From contig NZ_GL877878.1 of NCBI RefSeq assembly GCF_000194155.1, positions 980,974-1,044,973 of the forward strand: DNA of 64,000 bases. Reading direction: 5' to 3'. A program made the position numbers and the translations under genes. The DNA comes from Saccharopolyspora spinosa NRRL 18395 (GTDB lineage Bacteria > Actinomycetota > Actinomycetes > Mycobacteriales > Pseudonocardiaceae). Each line of letters starts with the position of its first letter. Positions within the stretch are counted from its first letter, which is position 1. Positions 8,457 to 16,517 of this stretch are shown in pieces. The notes under the pieces were generated by a model that was not told the DNA's origin, did not search any database, and saw only the letters and a list, made by a program, of their open reading frames with translations.

Positions 8457-9581
8457 GTGAACGCTCGGGTCGCGCTTCACATCGGCGGACTGCTCGGGCC
8501 GTTCGGCGGCGGCGTGGTCTCGGCGATGCTGCCGGAGTTGAGCCGCAGTTTCGCCGTGTCGCAAGGCATCGCGGCGACATCGCTGACCGTCTACCTGCTG
8601 CCGTTCGCGATCGTCATGCTGGTGTCCGGCAGTCTCGGCGAGCGGTGGGGCATGAGCCGCAGCATCCGGATCGCCTACGCCGGATACGCCGTCGTGGCGT
8701 TGTTGGCCGCGTTCGCACCGTGGTTCTGGCTCTTCCAGACCAGTCGTGCGCTGCAGGGCATCGCGAACGCGTTCACTACGCCGCTGCTGCTGGCCAAGCT
8801 CGCCGCCGTCACGCCGAAGGAGCGCCTGGGGCGGGCCCTGGGCACCTACGGCGCGACGCAGGCGATCGGGCAGACGTCGGCACCGCTGGTCGGTGGGCTC
8901 GCGGCGGAAGGGTCCTGGCAGTGGGCCTTCGTCGGCCTCGCCGCGGTCGCCGCCGGGCTGGCGATCAGCCCGCTGCCGGCGGATTCTCGCGACGGTGCGG
9001 CGCAGCGCCCCGCCTCGCTGCTGGACGCCTGGCGGATTTCCGTGCTGCGGACTGGAGGCGTCGCCTTCGTCGCTTGGGCGTGCTTGGCGGGCCTGCCGTT
9101 CCTGGTCTCGTTCCGGCTGGACGACGCGTTCTCCCTGAGCCCCGGCGCGCGTGGGCTGGTGCTCACCGCCTACGGCGTGGCGGGGGCGATCGGGGCCAGG
9201 TTGACCGGCGGGGCAGTGGACCGGTACGGCCAGCGCGCTGTCGTGTGCGTCGGATTGCTGTTCGCAGCGCTGGCTGTCGCGTCGATCGGGCTGGTCGCGT
9301 GCCTGCCTGCGGTGGCGGTGGCCTGGGCGGTCGGCGGTGTCTGCGCGCAGCTGATCCTGGTCGGCATCCACGCCACGGTGCTCACCGGCGGGCCCAGCGG
9401 GCACGGCGGGACCATCTCGGTGGTGACCGCGTTGCGGTTCCTCGGGATGTCGGCCGCTCCGGCGGCGTTCACCGGCCTGTACCGGTACGACGCGGCGCTG
9501 GGTTTCGTGCTTCCGGCGGCATTGCTCGCACTGACAATTCCGGTTGTTGTCGTTTGCTGGCCGCAACAATCCTCCGGTTGA
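8457..9581 (+). CDS. MFS transporter (DHA1-like exporter)
   Basis: A 374-residue membrane protein with about 12 hydrophobic helices, starting at GTG 8457. The loop GSLGERWGMSRSIRIAY between helices 2 and 3 is the MFS A-motif, and FQTSRALQGIANAFTTPLLL matches the helix-4 motif B region of drug-resistance antiporters; GTYGATQAIGQTSAPLVGG resembles the antiporter motif C. It probably exports a small hydrophobic compound by proton antiport. At 374 residues it is slightly short but has a complete N-half and C-half. No dedicated regulator is adjacent; the LLM gene upstream may be co-transcribed. Confidence 0.8.
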   Translation: MNARVALHIGGLLGPFGGGVVSAMLPELSRSFAVSQGIAATSLTVYLLPFAIVMLVSGSLGERWGMSRSIRIAYAGYAVVALLAAFAPWFWLFQTSRALQGIANAFTTPLLLAKLAAVTPKERLGRALGTYGATQAIGQTSAPLVGGLAAEGSWQWAFVGLAAVAAGLAISPLPADSRDGAAQRPASLLDAWRISVLRTGGVAFVAWACLAGLPFLVSFRLDDAFSLSPGARGLVLTAYGVAGAIGARLTGGAVDRYGQRAVVCVGLLFAALAVASIGLVACLPAVAVAWAVGGVCAQLILVGIHATVLTGGPSGHGGTISVVTALRFLGMSAAPAAFTGLYRYDAALGFVLPAALLALTIPVVVVCWPQQSSG

Positions 9582-9603
9582 CGGGGCAGGAACGGCGGCA
9601 TTT

Positions 9604-9744
9604 TCCCAGCGTACCGACGTGCACCACCCGCAGGATCCGCCGGACGCCGCGGAGCAGCGCCGCAACCAGGTGATCTTCGACCAGTTCCAGCACAACCGGG
9701 ACCCGTTCATCGACCACCCGGAGTGGGTCGCCGAAACCTGTTGA
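9604..9744 (+). pseudogene. Endonuclease I family, C-terminal remnant
   Basis: The peptide segments DPPDAAEQRRNQVI and QHNRDPFIDHPEWV are the conserved C-terminal signature of secreted endonuclease I (PF04231). The upstream frame has no nuclease sequence and no signal peptide, so about 80 percent of the gene is missing. It is a relic beside other broken genes in this area. Confidence 0.7.
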
Positions 9745-9813
9745 CCGCCAGGACTTTTCGAGGCGGAGGACAACTTCGGACGACTCGCTTATCCCGAAGA
9801 TGCCCTTCACCGT

Positions 9814-10665
9814 TCAACGGCCGTCGAGGAAATCGACGAGGATTTCGTTCAGCCGAGCGGCGTTCCCGGCAGGTAGGGCATGGTGGCCGACGGCCGGAAG
9901 CAGCGCCGCCCGGACGTCGGAGACCAAGCGTTCGGCCTGTTCTATCAGGCGGTTGGCGTTGTGCGCCTTGCTGTTCTCCGCCGCCAGCACGAGCATCGGT
10001 ATGGTCAGCCGCGTCGGGTTGGGGTTGGGACGGGTGATCAGCCTGGCCGCTGGGAAGTCGGCGCCGCGTGCTTGCAGTTCAAGGCAATCCGGATCGATGC
10101 CGGTGCCGTCGGCCTCCCAGCGCAGGAAGTCCCGGGTCCGCCGTGGTGAGGGCCGCAGCAGCATCGGAAGGGCGCGCAGCAGGTAACGCGGGTTCCAGCG
10201 GGCGAAGCACGCGGTGGGGTCGAGCAGCGCGAGCCTGCGCACCCGGGGTGAATGGATGGCGTAGTGCAGCGCGATCCACGCACCGTAGGAATGCCCGCAC
10301 AGGTCGGTCTTCTCGACGCCGAGGTGGTCGAGCACTTCATCCAGCCAAGCAATCTGGTCGCCGACGCAGGTGACGGCCTCGCCGTCGGCGACGCTGCGTC
10401 CCGGGTCGCCGATGAGGTCGATGGCGTAGACCCGGTGCCGCTCGCCGAGTTGGCCGACGTTGGCGAACCAGGTGGTCGAGGTGGCTCCGCCGCCGTGCAG
10501 GAGAACCAACGGGTTGCCATCCCGTGCGCCGCAGGCGTGCACGCGAGTGCTGCCGAAAGCCGTCGGAACGTCGAGCCCGTCGACCGGGATCGGCCACTTC
10601 GCCAGCACCGCGTCGTAGGCGGCGAAGAAGTCCTCGGCGCTGCGGGAGGTCCGGAAGCCCATCAT
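9814..10665 (-). CDS. Alpha/beta hydrolase
   Basis: A 283-residue alpha/beta hydrolase. The oxyanion loop is LLHGGGATSTTW, the nucleophile elbow is GHSYGAW with its serine, an acidic candidate lies in LVLAAENS and the catalytic His in PAVGHHALPAG. The fold matches ester hydrolases of the MhpC/dehalogenase group; substrate unknown. It begins with two adjacent ATG codons (10665 and 10662) and is transcribed away from a MarR gene across a 49-base region holding a perfect inverted repeat, so it is probably controlled by that regulator. Confidence 0.82.
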   Translation of the reverse strand: MMGFRTSRSAEDFFAAYDAVLAKWPIPVDGLDVPTAFGSTRVHACGARDGNPLVLLHGGGATSTTWFANVGQLGERHRVYAIDLIGDPGRSVADGEAVTCVGDQIAWLDEVLDHLGVEKTDLCGHSYGAWIALHYAIHSPRVRRLALLDPTACFARWNPRYLLRALPMLLRPSPRRTRDFLRWEADGTGIDPDCLELQARGADFPAARLITRPNPNPTRLTIPMLVLAAENSKAHNANRLIEQAERLVSDVRAALLPAVGHHALPAGNAARLNEILVDFLDGR

Positions 10666-10684
10666 TTACCTCGCTCATCGAATA

Positions 10685-10699
10685 TCTCGACGATCGAGA
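10685..10699. promoter_or_regulatory. Inverted repeat, candidate MarR operator
   Basis: TCTCGA-CGA-TCGAGA is a perfect 6-bp inverted repeat with a 3-base centre, midway in the 49-base gap between the divergent hydrolase and MarR genes. Its place and size fit a MarR dimer site controlling both genes. Confidence 0.6.
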
Positions 10700-10714
10700 G
10701 ATTAGCATGGTGCG

Positions 10715-11170
10715 GTGGAAGATGAACTCGAATTGGTCCATCTGCTGCGGTCCGTTACCGTCGAACTCGACCTGCTGGCCGCCGAATTCGCCGGAACGCA
10801 CCGGCTGCACCCCACCGACCTGCGCGCCCTCATCGCGCTGCTGGACGCCGACCGGGCGGGCGAGACCGCGACGCCGGGCCGGCTGGGGGAGTGGCTCGGC
10901 CTGAACTCCGCATCGGTCACGGCGCTGATCGACCGGCTCGAACGTCTCGGCCACGTCCGGCGGGAACGCGACCCGGACGACCGGCGCAGGGTGAAGCTGG
11001 TCGTGGAAGAACGCGCCATCGTGCTTGGGTGGTCGTTCTTCGGACCGTTGATCGGAGAAGTGGTGGACAGGATGCGGTCCTACGACGATTCGGAGCGCCG
11101 GGCGATCCGGCGCTTCCTGCTCGACATGGACTCCCTGGTTTCCGGCCAGCGCCAAGCCCGGTCGGGATGA
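10715..11170 (+). CDS. MarR-family transcriptional regulator
   Basis: A 151-residue winged-helix regulator. The recognition region reads LGEWLGLNSASVTALIDRLERLGHVRRERDPDDRRRVKL, the MarR signature with the wing DPDDRR and the conserved Asp-Arg pair. MarR proteins bind short palindromes as dimers and release DNA on binding phenolic or other ligands. The start is GTG 10715. It is divergent from the alpha/beta hydrolase gene and most likely controls it and itself through the repeat at 10685-10699. Confidence 0.88.
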   Translation: MEDELELVHLLRSVTVELDLLAAEFAGTHRLHPTDLRALIALLDADRAGETATPGRLGEWLGLNSASVTALIDRLERLGHVRRERDPDDRRRVKLVVEERAIVLGWSFFGPLIGEVVDRMRSYDDSERRAIRRFLLDMDSLVSGQRQARSG

Positions 11171-11221
11171 CGCTGATCGGCCGGGGCCTTCCGTGGACGG
11201 GGTCGCTCCGGTCGCCGCTGC

Positions 11222-11764
11222 TCAGCCCAGGTCGGCGCGCAGGACGGTCAGCGCTTCGTCCAGCCAGGACACCATCGCTTCTTCGCTGAGGATTCCGCCG
11301 CGCAGCACCAGGTGTTGGTGCAACTGCTGTCCGGAAAGTCCTTCCGGCGCCGGGAAATCGCGTCGTTCGAGCGCGCGGAAGGCGGCTAGTCGCTGGCTGT
11401 GCAGTTGCCGGTGGCGGGCGACCTCCTCGACCACCCCGTCGACGTCGCCGACGCACGCGCCGCGGATCTTCACCGACAGTTCGTTGCGGATGGTCGGCGG
11501 GTCCACCGGCTTGGCGAGCCAGCGCGCCAGTTCTGCGGCGCCGGCTTCGCCGACCCGGTAGACCTTCTTGTCCGGTCGCTTGTCCTGCGCCACCTCGTCG
11601 CAGGACACCCAGTCCAGCTCGACCATCCGCTTCAGGCTCCGGTAGATCTGCTGGTGGCTGGCCGCCCAGAAGTACCCGATCGACTTGTCGAACCGGCGCG
11701 CCAGCTCGTACCCGGATCCCGCGCGCTCCTGCAGGGAAACCAGGATCGCGTACTCCAACGACAC
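11222..11764 (-). CDS. PadR-family transcriptional regulator
   Basis: A 180-residue regulator. The N-terminal PadR winged helix is clear: SLEYAILVSLQERAGSGYELARRF, then QIYRSLKRMVELDWVS and KVYRVGEAG. The C-terminal half (RGACVGDVDGVVEEVARHRQ onward) is the Vir/PadR dimerisation helices. PadR proteins repress detoxification or efflux genes and respond to small ligands. It is read towards the MarR gene and has no intact divergent partner: upstream lie remnants of a nitronate monooxygenase and an acyl-CoA dehydrogenase, so its target may be lost or elsewhere. Confidence 0.88.
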   Translation of the reverse strand: MSLEYAILVSLQERAGSGYELARRFDKSIGYFWAASHQQIYRSLKRMVELDWVSCDEVAQDKRPDKKVYRVGEAGAAELARWLAKPVDPPTIRNELSVKIRGACVGDVDGVVEEVARHRQLHSQRLAAFRALERRDFPAPEGLSGQQLHQHLVLRGGILSEEAMVSWLDEALTVLRADLG

Positions 11765-11858
11765 TGACCGCTCCTCAGCTCAGCCACCAACGCCAGCGCC
11801 GACGATAGTCGGCTCAGCTCGTCGCGCCGATCCCCCGCCCAGCCGTCCCCCGATCAGA

Positions 11859-11945
11859 TCAGCGGCCTCCCCGGATGATGCACTGCACCAGATCTTCGAC
11901 GGTCGGGATGTCGTTGATCAGCCCCTGGACCAGGCCAGCGCTGCT
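11859..11945 (-). pseudogene. Nitronate monooxygenase C-terminal remnant
   Basis: The complement ends in AGLVQGLINDIPTVEDLVQC followed by IIRGGR and a stop, closely matching the C-terminus of nitronate monooxygenase/2-nitropropane dioxygenase proteins (GLIxDIPTVxELVxRI). No FMN-barrel sequence precedes it. Only the tail survives. Confidence 0.6.
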
Positions 11946-11989
11946 GCTTGCGCTGGAGGACACCGAAGCGCAAGCGGAACTGCTGCCCC

Positions 11990-12291
11990 GTTGCGGACGC
12001 TGGACCCAACCCGGCGGATCACGCGGCTGGACTTCCCCGCAGTCCCAGCCGGCATGTTGTCCCCAAAGAATTCTGGTGCTGCGCTTGGGAAAGCCCGGGA
12101 CCTCGCGGTGGTCGCGTTCGCCGCCGAGCAGCTCGGCGGGATGGAACGCACGGGAGATGACCGTGGAGTACGCCAAGGTCCGGGTGCAGTTCGGCCGCGC
12201 CATCGGCTGGTACCAGCCGGTCAAGCACGGCTGCGCGGACATGTACAGCGTCTGGGAGCAGGCCCAGTCGGCCGTACGCTACGCCGCCTGA
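11990..12291 (+). pseudogene. Acyl-CoA dehydrogenase fragment, frameshifted
   Basis: One frame gives LRTLDPTRRITRLDFPAVPA and AVVAFAAEQLGGMER; the sequence then moves to the next frame at about 12146-12152 and continues EMTVEYAKVRVQFGRAIGWY and VKHGCADMY, the classical middle-to-C-terminal junction of acyl-CoA dehydrogenases. It stops after SAVRYAA, well before the end of the C-terminal domain, and has no N-terminal domain. It is therefore an internal relic with one indel. Confidence 0.7.
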
Positions 12292-12340
12292 GTGGCGGAC
12301 AACGCGTCCTCGCCATCTGATCGGCCACGTGGAGGACGCC

Positions 12341-12363
12341 TGCAGCCAAGTAAGTTGGCAGCA
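12341..12363. promoter_or_regulatory. Imperfect inverted repeat upstream of MFS gene
   Basis: TGCAGCCAA and TTGGCAGCA form a 9-bp inverted repeat with one mismatch and a 5-base centre, 30 bases before the MFS start. It could be an operator or a hairpin in the leader; no regulator can be assigned. Confidence 0.3.
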
Positions 12364-12392
12364 GGTGCCCTTCACTCGGAGATTGGTGGACG

Positions 12393-13590
12393 ATGGGTGA
12401 GCGCTCGTTCGAGCTGAGGAAAGTTGCGCTCGCGGCGTTCGGACCGACCCTGCTGTTCGCGACCGGCGAGGGTGCCATCATCCCGATGATCCCGCTCATC
12501 GCCGCGGAAAAGGGCGCTGGCCTGGGGACGATGGGCTTGATCGGCGCCATGATCATGGTAGGGGAGCTCGTCGGCGACGTGCCCAGCGGTGCGCTCGTGC
12601 ACCGCCTCGGCGAGCGGACGGCGATGATCGGCGCCGCGATCGTGTCGGTTCTCGGCCTGCTCGGCTGCTACTTCTCGACGAGCCCGTGGATGCTGGGCGC
12701 GAGCGTGTTCCTCGTCGGCCTGTCGACGGCGGTTTTCGCGCTCGCCAGGCACGCGTTCATCACCACGACGGTGCCGCTGCGCTACCGGGCCAGGGCGTTG
12801 AGCGTGCTCGGCGGGCTGTTCCGCGCGGGCTACTTCATCGGCCCGTTCCTGGCGGTGCTGGTGCTGGTGGCGACCCCCGACAAGCGGGCGGTCTTCCTGC
12901 TGCACGTCGCGTTCGCCCTGGCCGCAGTGATCCTGCTGCTGTGCACCGAAGACCTCGGCACCGCAGAGAACCCGGCCGTCATCCCCGAGCCCCAAGGACT
13001 GGTGGGAACGCTGGTGCACCACCGCGGCGTGCTGGTGCGGATGGGAACCTGCGCCGCGCTGATCGGCGGACTGCGGGCGTCCCCGGATGGTGGTGCTGCC
13101 GATGGTCGCGGTCGCCACCGGGCTGCCGCCCTCGACGACCGCGGTCGTCATCGGTATCGCTGGCGGGATCGACTTCGCGCTCTCCTACGCATCCGGCCAG
13201 ATCATGGACCGCTTCGGCCGGATCTGGGCGGCCGTGCCGGCCATGACCGGACTGGCGGTCGGGCACCTGGCGCTGTTCGCGGTGGTCGACGAGCCGACCT
13301 TCGCGATCGTCGCGGTGTTCCTGGCGCTGGCCAACGGCACCAGCAGCGGAATCCTGATGACCCTCGGCGCGGACCTGGCGCCGCAGCCCGGTCCGGCACC
13401 GTTCCTCGGCGCCTGGCGGTTCACCGCGGACTTCGGGCAAGCGGTCGGGCCGGTCACCGTGTCCGGGCTGACCGCGCTGGTCGGCGTCGGTTTCGCCGGA
13501 GCGGGCATGGGAGTGCTCGGCCTGCTGGGGGCGGGCCTGCTGGTGCGCTACATCCCCCGCTACATCCCGCGAACCGGGGCGAGCGGCTGA
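12393..13590 (+). pseudogene. MFS transporter interrupted by a one-base frameshift
   Basis: From ATG 12393 the N-half of an MFS protein reads well (GEGAIIPMIPLIAAEKGAGLG, A-motif-like VHRLGERTAMIG, helix-4/5 segments, GYFIGPFLAVL). At the run CCCC at 13081-13084 the frame is lost. The next frame continues at once with MVVLPMVAVATGLPPS, GQIMDRFGRIWA and the remaining helices to a stop at 13590. Removing one C restores a normal transporter of about 398 residues. It is either a true inactivating indel or an error in a C-run. The intact protein would be a small-molecule exporter of the DHA1 type. Confidence 0.75.
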
Positions 13591-13692
13591 ACGTCGGTGT
13601 GCCAGGACACATTACCCACCCGGCGGAGTGAACCGCGAGCGCGCTGGGTGATCGAATGGCGGGTGACACCGCCGCCCGAACAGGAGAGACGC

Positions 13693-14357
13693 ATGGCTGC
13701 CAAGAAGTCCGTCTGGGCGTCGGTCGTGGCGGCCGCGCTGCTGGGCCTGATGTGGGTGGTTTTCGAGTCCGGCTTCTTAGACCCGCAGGGCGGTGCCACC
13801 GGATCCGCCACCGGCCCCGCCGCCGAGCAGCTCGCCGAACTCCGCGTCGCCCCGGCGGGTTCGATGGACGGCTACTCGCGGGAGCGGTTCGGGAGCGGTT
13901 CAAGCACTGGATCACGAAACCGGAAGCCGGGAAGAACTGCAACACCCGCGAGGCGGTGCTGGCGCGGGACGGTCAGAACGTCCGCTCCAACAACGCTTGC
14001 GAGCCCACGTCGGGGACGTGGACCAGCGCCTACAACGGCCAGCAGCTGACCGACCCGTCGGCGATCGACATCGACCACATGGTGCCGCTGGCCAACGCCT
14101 GGCGCAGCGGCGCGAACAAATGGGACGACCAGCGCCGCGAGCAGTTCGCCAACGACATGCAGCTGCCCCAGCTGGTGGCCGTCGACGCGAGCTCCAACCG
14201 CAGCAAGGGCGACCAGGACCCGTCCCAGTGGAAGCCCGAGCGCGCCAACTGGTGCAGCTACGCGACGAGCTGGATCACGGTCAAGCACTCCTACGACCTG
14301 ACCATCACCGAGCCGGAGCAGAAGGCGCTGCAAGAAATGCTCGCGACCTGCGGCTGA
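13693..14357 (+). pseudogene. Secreted HNH (DUF1524-type) nuclease with an 11-bp duplication frameshift
   Basis: AGGAG precedes the ATG at 13693. The N-terminus MAAKKSVWASVVAAALL is a signal anchor, followed by SMDGYSRERF. After an exact 11-base tandem duplication (13880-13901) the rest is in another frame: NCNTREAVLARDG, DIDHMVPLANAWRSGANKW and QSKGD-like NRSKGDQDPSQWKPE, the core of GmrSD/DUF1524 extracellular nucleases in which DIDHxVPL holds the catalytic His. Deleting one copy gives a continuous 217-residue protein with RERFKHW across the junction. As it stands the product would be short and inactive. Confidence 0.82.
13880..13901 (+). repeat. 11-bp perfect tandem duplication inside the HNH nuclease gene
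   Basis: GGGAGCGGTTC occurs twice head-to-tail (13880-13890 and 13891-13901). Eleven is not a multiple of three, so the duplication alone explains the frameshift. Reading with one copy restores the conserved motif YSRERFKHW. Confidence 0.9.
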
Positions 14358-14714
14358 TCGCCGCCGTGGTGTCAGGCGCTGTCGCCCTTCGGTGGGATGA
14401 GCGTGCTGAGCTCGTGCACGCCTCCGGCTGCCCAACGCGCCGTGCGGGTTGTTCGAGACATTCCCCAACCCTGTACAACAGGCCGCAGCCGGGCAAGGCA
14501 GAGCAGCGACCGCTGTCGACGCCGGACGCGACGGTGTGCGACACCCAGTTGCACGACGACCCTGGGGAATCAAGATCCTCGGTCTCGACGCCCCCGGCAA
14601 CACGATGCCCATCGATACGTGCTGCGCCCGGAGACCTCCGCAGCCTGACGCACTACCCAGAAGGAGCCAGAGGACGCGCCCTCACCGTGGGGCCGCATCC
14701 TGCGGCTCATTTTC
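14358..14714. other. Intergenic region between convergent nuclease and SDR genes
   Basis: No open frame here resembles a known protein. A weak stem (GCCGCA-TCC-TGCGGC, 14692-14706) followed by TCATTTTCTC may end forward transcripts. The rest shows nothing I can support. Confidence 0.5.
14692..14706 (+). terminator. Weak hairpin with short U tract
   Basis: A 6-bp GC-rich stem, GCCGCA/TGCGGC, with a 3-base loop is followed by TCATTTTCTC. It lies just before the end of the convergent SDR gene and would stop forward transcription. The stem is short, so the call is tentative. Confidence 0.35.
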
Positions 14715-15482
14715 TCAGTGCCCGGACATGCCGCCGTCGACGGCGAGGGTGGTGCCGGTGATGTAGGACGAGGCGTCGCTGGCAAGAAATACGACAGCGG
14801 CATCGAGTTCGTGTTGCAGTCCGAGCCGGCCGAGCGGGCTGTGCGTGCGGATGAAGGGCAGGAGCGTGTCGTCGGGGATGGTTGCTGTCATCTCGCTGGC
14901 GAAATAGCCGGGTGCTATGGCGTTGACCCGGATGCCGCGTCGGCCGGACCATTGCTGCGCGAGGTCACGGGTGAGGCCGATGATGCCTGCTTTGCTGGCG
15001 GCGTAGGCCGCTTGGGGAGCGTAGGACTTGATCAGTGCCAGCACGCTGCTGATGTTGATGATGCTGGAGCCGGATTTCATGCGCCTTCCGCAGGCCTGCG
15101 CGGCCCAGTAGGCGCCGTTGAGGTTGACGTCGATGACCTGGCGAAATTGGTCCGGTGTCTCCCTCGTTGCGGGTACGGCGGTACCTATACCGGCGTTGTT
15201 GACCAGGATGTCCAAGCGCCCGAAGTGGGTCACCGCCTCATCGGCAAGGGCCTCGCACGCGTCAGGATCGGCGACGTCCACAGCCTTGATCAGCGTGCGT
15301 TTGCCTTGCTGTCGTATCTGCTGTGCTACTTGTTTCAGGCGGTCGGTGCGTCTGGCGGCAAGGACCACGTCGGCTCCGGCCTCGCCGAGTGCCAGGGCGA
15401 ACCCCGCGCCCAGCCCGGAGCTCGCCCCGGTGACGACGGCGACTTTGCCGTCCAGCCGGAACCGGTTGAGGACGTTGGTCAT
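14715..15482 (-). CDS. Short-chain dehydrogenase/reductase (SDR)
   Basis: A 255-residue classical SDR. The dinucleotide loop is VTGASSGLGAGFALALGEAG, followed by AARRTDRL (the two Arg suggest NADP), NNAGIGTAV, catalytic Ser in INISSVLAL and YAASKAG with the catalytic Tyr and Lys. It probably interconverts a hydroxyacyl and ketoacyl intermediate. It ends a reverse operon after the kinase-like gene (8 bases apart) and the acyl-CoA dehydrogenase gene. SDRs of this kind commonly accompany ACAD10/11-like kinase and dehydrogenase genes, so a beta-oxidation or hydroxy-acid role fits. Confidence 0.87.
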   Translation of the reverse strand: MTNVLNRFRLDGKVAVVTGASSGLGAGFALALGEAGADVVLAARRTDRLKQVAQQIRQQGKRTLIKAVDVADPDACEALADEAVTHFGRLDILVNNAGIGTAVPATRETPDQFRQVIDVNLNGAYWAAQACGRRMKSGSSIINISSVLALIKSYAPQAAYAASKAGIIGLTRDLAQQWSGRRGIRVNAIAPGYFASEMTATIPDDTLLPFIRTHSPLGRLGLQHELDAAVVFLASDASSYITGTTLAVDGGMSGH

Positions 15483-15490
15483 GTCTGTCC

Positions 15491-16513
15491 TTAGAGCGTT
15501 GCCGCCGCGCGTAGTCCTGCGGCGGCGAGAGGTGGAACAGCTTGGCCAACGGACTCGAACCCGGCACCTCGGGTGAGTCCCTGGCGGTATCGGGCGTGGA
15601 TTCCCTCGGCGATGACGGCGATCTTGAAGTACCCGAGGCTGACGTAGAAGTCGAGCTTGCTGAGGTCGCGGCGGCTGGTCGCCGCGTAGCGCTCCGCCAG
15701 GTCTTCGGCCGGTGGGAGGCGGGGGCTGGTCGATGCTGCTGATCCGGCAAGGACTGGAGCGAAGGCCGGATCCGAGTACACCAGGTGCAGTCCGAGGTCG
15801 GCCAGTGGATCGCCCAGTGTCGCCATTTCCCAGTCGACGATGGCCAGTGCCGTGCCCGGGTCATCGGGTGCGAGGATGACGTTGTCGATGCGGTAGTCCC
15901 CGTGCACGATCGATGTGTCGCCCTCGGGCGGGCATGTCGCGGCGAGTTTGGCGTGCAGGCTGTCGACGTCCGGCAACTGCCGGGTGCGTACCCGGAGCCA
16001 CTGGTCGTACCAGCGGTGGACCTGGCGTTGGAGATAACCGCTCGGGCGTCCGAAGTCGCTTAGCCCGACCTCTGCCGGGTCAACGGCGTGCAGGCGTGCC
16101 AGGACGTCGACGAGGGCGAGGGCGCAACGAGTGGTGTCTTGATTGGATAGTGTCCGGAGCTGGTCTTCTGTTCTGATGACCGTGCCCTCGACATATTCGA
16201 CCACGGAGAAGCGGACCCCGAGAACGTCTTCGCCGCCGAAGGCAACCGTGTTCGCGACCGGTACATCGCTGGCGGCCAGTGCTGCGACGACCCGGTATTC
16301 GCGAGCCATGTCGTGGGCAGACGGGGTGAGGCTACCCAAGGGCGGGCGGCGCAGCACCCAGCGATGGCGGCCGTCGTCGAGAAGGAAGGTCAGGTTGGAG
16401 CGTCCTCCTTGTAGGAGTGTGGCCGTCAGTGTCCCGCTGAAGTCGGGAATCTCCTTCGCGAAGAACTGCCGCAGCGCCGGGAGGTCAAGACCGTCGAGTG
16501 TGGAGTCTGTCAT
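15491..16513 (-). CDS. Phosphotransferase (APH-like kinase), ACAD10/11 kinase-domain type
   Basis: A 340-residue APH-fold kinase. The catalytic loop SIVHGDYRIDNVIL and the metal-binding AIVDWEMATLGDPLADLG are both intact. In eukaryotic ACAD10/ACAD11 a domain of this type is fused to an acyl-CoA dehydrogenase and phosphorylates 4-hydroxyacyl-CoA before elimination to the enoyl-CoA. Here it is a separate gene starting four bases after the acyl-CoA dehydrogenase stop, with GGTGAG before ATG 16513. I therefore infer a hydroxyacyl-CoA kinase rather than an antibiotic-resistance enzyme. The upstream in-frame extension overlaps the dehydrogenase gene and is not protein-like. Confidence 0.83.
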   Translation of the reverse strand: MTDSTLDGLDLPALRQFFAKEIPDFSGTLTATLLQGGRSNLTFLLDDGRHRWVLRRPPLGSLTPSAHDMAREYRVVAALAASDVPVANTVAFGGEDVLGVRFSVVEYVEGTVIRTEDQLRTLSNQDTTRCALALVDVLARLHAVDPAEVGLSDFGRPSGYLQRQVHRWYDQWLRVRTRQLPDVDSLHAKLAATCPPEGDTSIVHGDYRIDNVILAPDDPGTALAIVDWEMATLGDPLADLGLHLVYSDPAFAPVLAGSAASTSPRLPPAEDLAERYAATSRRDLSKLDFYVSLGYFKIAVIAEGIHARYRQGLTRGAGFESVGQAVPPLAAAGLRAAATL

Positions 16514-16517
16514 CGTC

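Noticed and set aside
15491-16513. Aminoglycoside resistance kinase
   Set aside because: The APH motifs are shared by many kinases, and the adjacent ACAD and SDR genes fit the ACAD10/11 type instead.
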